A stretch of 44,444 bases of DNA, from positions 1 through 44,444 of the IMG/VR virus record IMGVR_UViG_3300045996_000519; one strand, written 5' to 3'. Below the pieces are notes generated by a model that saw only the letters and a list, made by a program, of their open reading frames with translations, was not told the origin of the DNA and did not search any database. Origin of the DNA: a virus. Positions 43,315 through 44,444 of this stretch are shown in pieces (the first letter of the stretch is position 1; each line of letters begins with the position of its first letter). The position numbers and the translations under genes are program-made.

Positions 43315-44316
43315 TTACGAGGATGCGCTCAGGCCGTAGGTGTCAGCGATGACGCCGTGGGCCGCTTCGTTGTTGACGATGAGGGTGTATTCGACGTTCA
43401 GAACCCGCTTCTCAGCGTCGCCGGTTTTGGCCGGCTTGTGGATCTGGATGTCATCGAAAATACCCAGCGTGACCATCGACGGGTCGATCAGGAACACGTT
43501 GCGGGCGATATCGGAGCCAGCGCGGGTCATCTGAACGTTGGGAACGAAGGTCACGAGGCCGAAGTCGGTCAGATAGGAATCTGCCGCGCCGACAATCATG
43601 GCCTGCCCCTTGCCGACTTCCTTGCGAAGCGGAACAACGTCCGCGTCATCGAGGAAACGGCTGGCGACGGTCTTGTTGTAGTTGGACATCATGAAGACCT
43701 TGGCCTTGCCGCCCGCGTTCGCGGTGGAAAGGACAACATCATCCATGAGGGCCTTGGTCATGGCACGCTGGGTGCCATTGGTCGCTGCGCCCTGGATGCC
43801 ATTCGAGAACGAGCCCGAGGAACCGCCCGAACCGAGGCTGTCGTTGGTAGCGAGCCACGCACGGAAGCCAGCCAGCTTGCGATTGGTGGCGCCGTTGCCG
43901 GAGCCCGCCGAAGCAGCCTGGTTGTAGAGCGCAATCGATTCCATATCGATCTTCAGCTCGGTGGACTTCTTGGCCACTTCGCGCGCCAGTTCCGACTTCC
44001 GGCCAGCCTTGTCCGTGTTTTCCTGCGTACGGGAAATCTGGAGCGACTTTTCGGAAATCTGCGTGTAGTTGCCAACGCGGGTGGTGGCGGTGATTGCGTC
44101 GTACGACCAATCGTTGCCTTCCGGCTGGTTGTTGGTGAGGTCAACGGCGCCGAGGGTGTCGGTCTGCCACTCGGGGTGAACAGACGAGACCGACTTGCGG
44201 CCGATGAGGGAAAGGAACGGGGTTTCTTCTGGAGTGATCATCCAGATGCGATCCGCCAGTTCCTCGCGATTACCTACGGCATCGTAGGTTTCGAAGGTGT
44301 TGGCTGCCTGAGCCAT
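43315..44316 (-). CDS. Major capsid protein (DUF5309 / SU10-type)
   Basis: 333 residues. The N-terminus reads E-E-L-A-D-R-I-W-M-I-T-P-E-E-T-P-F-L-S-L-I-G after about 17 residues (split at 18-39), followed by W-x-T-D-T-L and a basic segment. The middle has K-K-S-T-E-L-K-I-D-M-E and the C-terminal third the hydrophobic strands of the HK97 A-domain. This matches the DUF5309 (SU10 major capsid) family, in size as well. The gene lies directly behind the scaffold across the contig junction. It would form the icosahedral shell. Confidence 0.9.
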   Translation of the reverse strand: MAQAANTFETYDAVGNREELADRIWMITPEETPFLSLIGRKSVSSVHPEWQTDTLGAVDLTNNQPEGNDWSYDAITATTRVGNYTQISEKSLQISRTQENTDKAGRKSELAREVAKKSTELKIDMESIALYNQAASAGSGNGATNRKLAGFRAWLATNDSLGSGGSSGSFSNGIQGAATNGTQRAMTKALMDDVVLSTANAGGKAKVFMMSNYNKTVASRFLDDADVVPLRKEVGKGQAMIVGAADSYLTDFGLVTFVPNVQMTRAGSDIARNVFLIDPSMVTLGIFDDIQIHKPAKTGDAEKRVLNVEYTLIVNNEAAHGVIADTYGLSASS

Positions 44317-44444
44317 GAGGGTTTCTCCTAGAGGTCGAAGTCCTGAAGCGCGGCAACGCCGTCATTGAAGCTGCCGCTGTTGCGAAGCCGCTCAGACCGG
44401 GCCTGACGTTCCTTGGAGACTGCTGCTTGGGGGGCTGTGCGCTT
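44139..44444. repeat. Terminal overlap, right copy
   Basis: Corresponds to 1-308 with the differences listed there. Here it joins to the complete capsid gene, which fixes the order scaffold then capsid on the circular map. Confidence 0.9.
44328..44444 (-). CDS. Scaffolding protein, C-terminal part (duplicate)
   Basis: The last 38 codons and stop of the scaffold gene, cut by the window edge. It ends in TAG rather than TAA and has Asn in place of one His near the end. The complete gene is at 192-1232. Confidence 0.9.
   Translation of the reverse strand, partial: KRTAPQAAVSKERQARSERLRNSGSFNDGVAALQDFDL

Noticed and set aside
43249-44331. Plus-strand frame of 360 codons opposite the capsid gene
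   Set aside because: Shadow of the major capsid gene, whose family signature is clear on the minus strand.

Overview
The window is one essentially complete, circularly closing genome of a temperate, short-tailed (podovirus-like) bacteriophage with high G+C content. The first 308 bases and the last 306 bases are two versions of the same locus: the scaffold end and the major-capsid start. The unit length is therefore about 44.1 kb. The two copies differ mainly at synonymous sites, which suggests closure across two co-existing strains in a metagenome-type assembly. The host is probably an alphaproteobacterium, perhaps Hyphomicrobiales, judged from the general look of the accessory genes. That is a weak inference. 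The 3' half of a tRNA-Val(CAC) at the attachment site is the best handle for finding the host.

The genome is split by a cI/cro-type switch at about 14.9 kb. Leftward (minus strand, through the contig ends) runs one long train: Cro-like protein, small proteins, C5 methyltransferase, RusA-like resolvase, DnaA-domain protein, a likely origin with a perfect DnaA box, DnaB helicase and its partner, small proteins, terminase, portal, scaffold, major capsid protein, decoration and tail/ejection proteins, fibre, lysis genes, and finally a membrane-anchored trypsin-like protease at 27-28 kb. Rightward (plus strand) run the cI-type repressor, a secreted protein with its own operator-bearing promoter and terminator, an early operon with PolB-like exonuclease, Rad52-like annealing protein, SSB and an HNH-like protein, then excisionase, tyrosine integrase and attP. 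Past attP lies a block of accessory genes (24.35-27.1 kb): GIY-YIG/T5orf172 protein, SLOG-fold protein, a 72-residue GGQ release-factor-like protein and two DUF551 proteins. After integration this block would sit at the opposite prophage end from int.

Three things stand out. (1) At 29.4-29.6 kb a near-consensus plus-strand promoter, with palindromic TCCCGNNCGGGA sites in and beside it, would start transcription just before a tRNA-like element that has D-arm, T-arm and acceptor but no anticodon arm. (2) Plus-strand cargo genes sit inside the minus-strand late region (31.1 kb and 34.1 kb). Each has a promoter whose -10 box ends six bases before the start codon, implying leaderless mRNAs, and each ends in a 4-base tail-to-tail overlap with the late gene. 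(3) A phage-encoded mini release-factor domain (GGQ) sits next to a SLOG protein.

Most genes overlap their neighbour by ATGA, GTGA or TGATG, so starts could often be fixed by coupling. Several genes shorter than 60 codons were added on that ground. All functional calls rest on reading motifs by eye; no database search was run.
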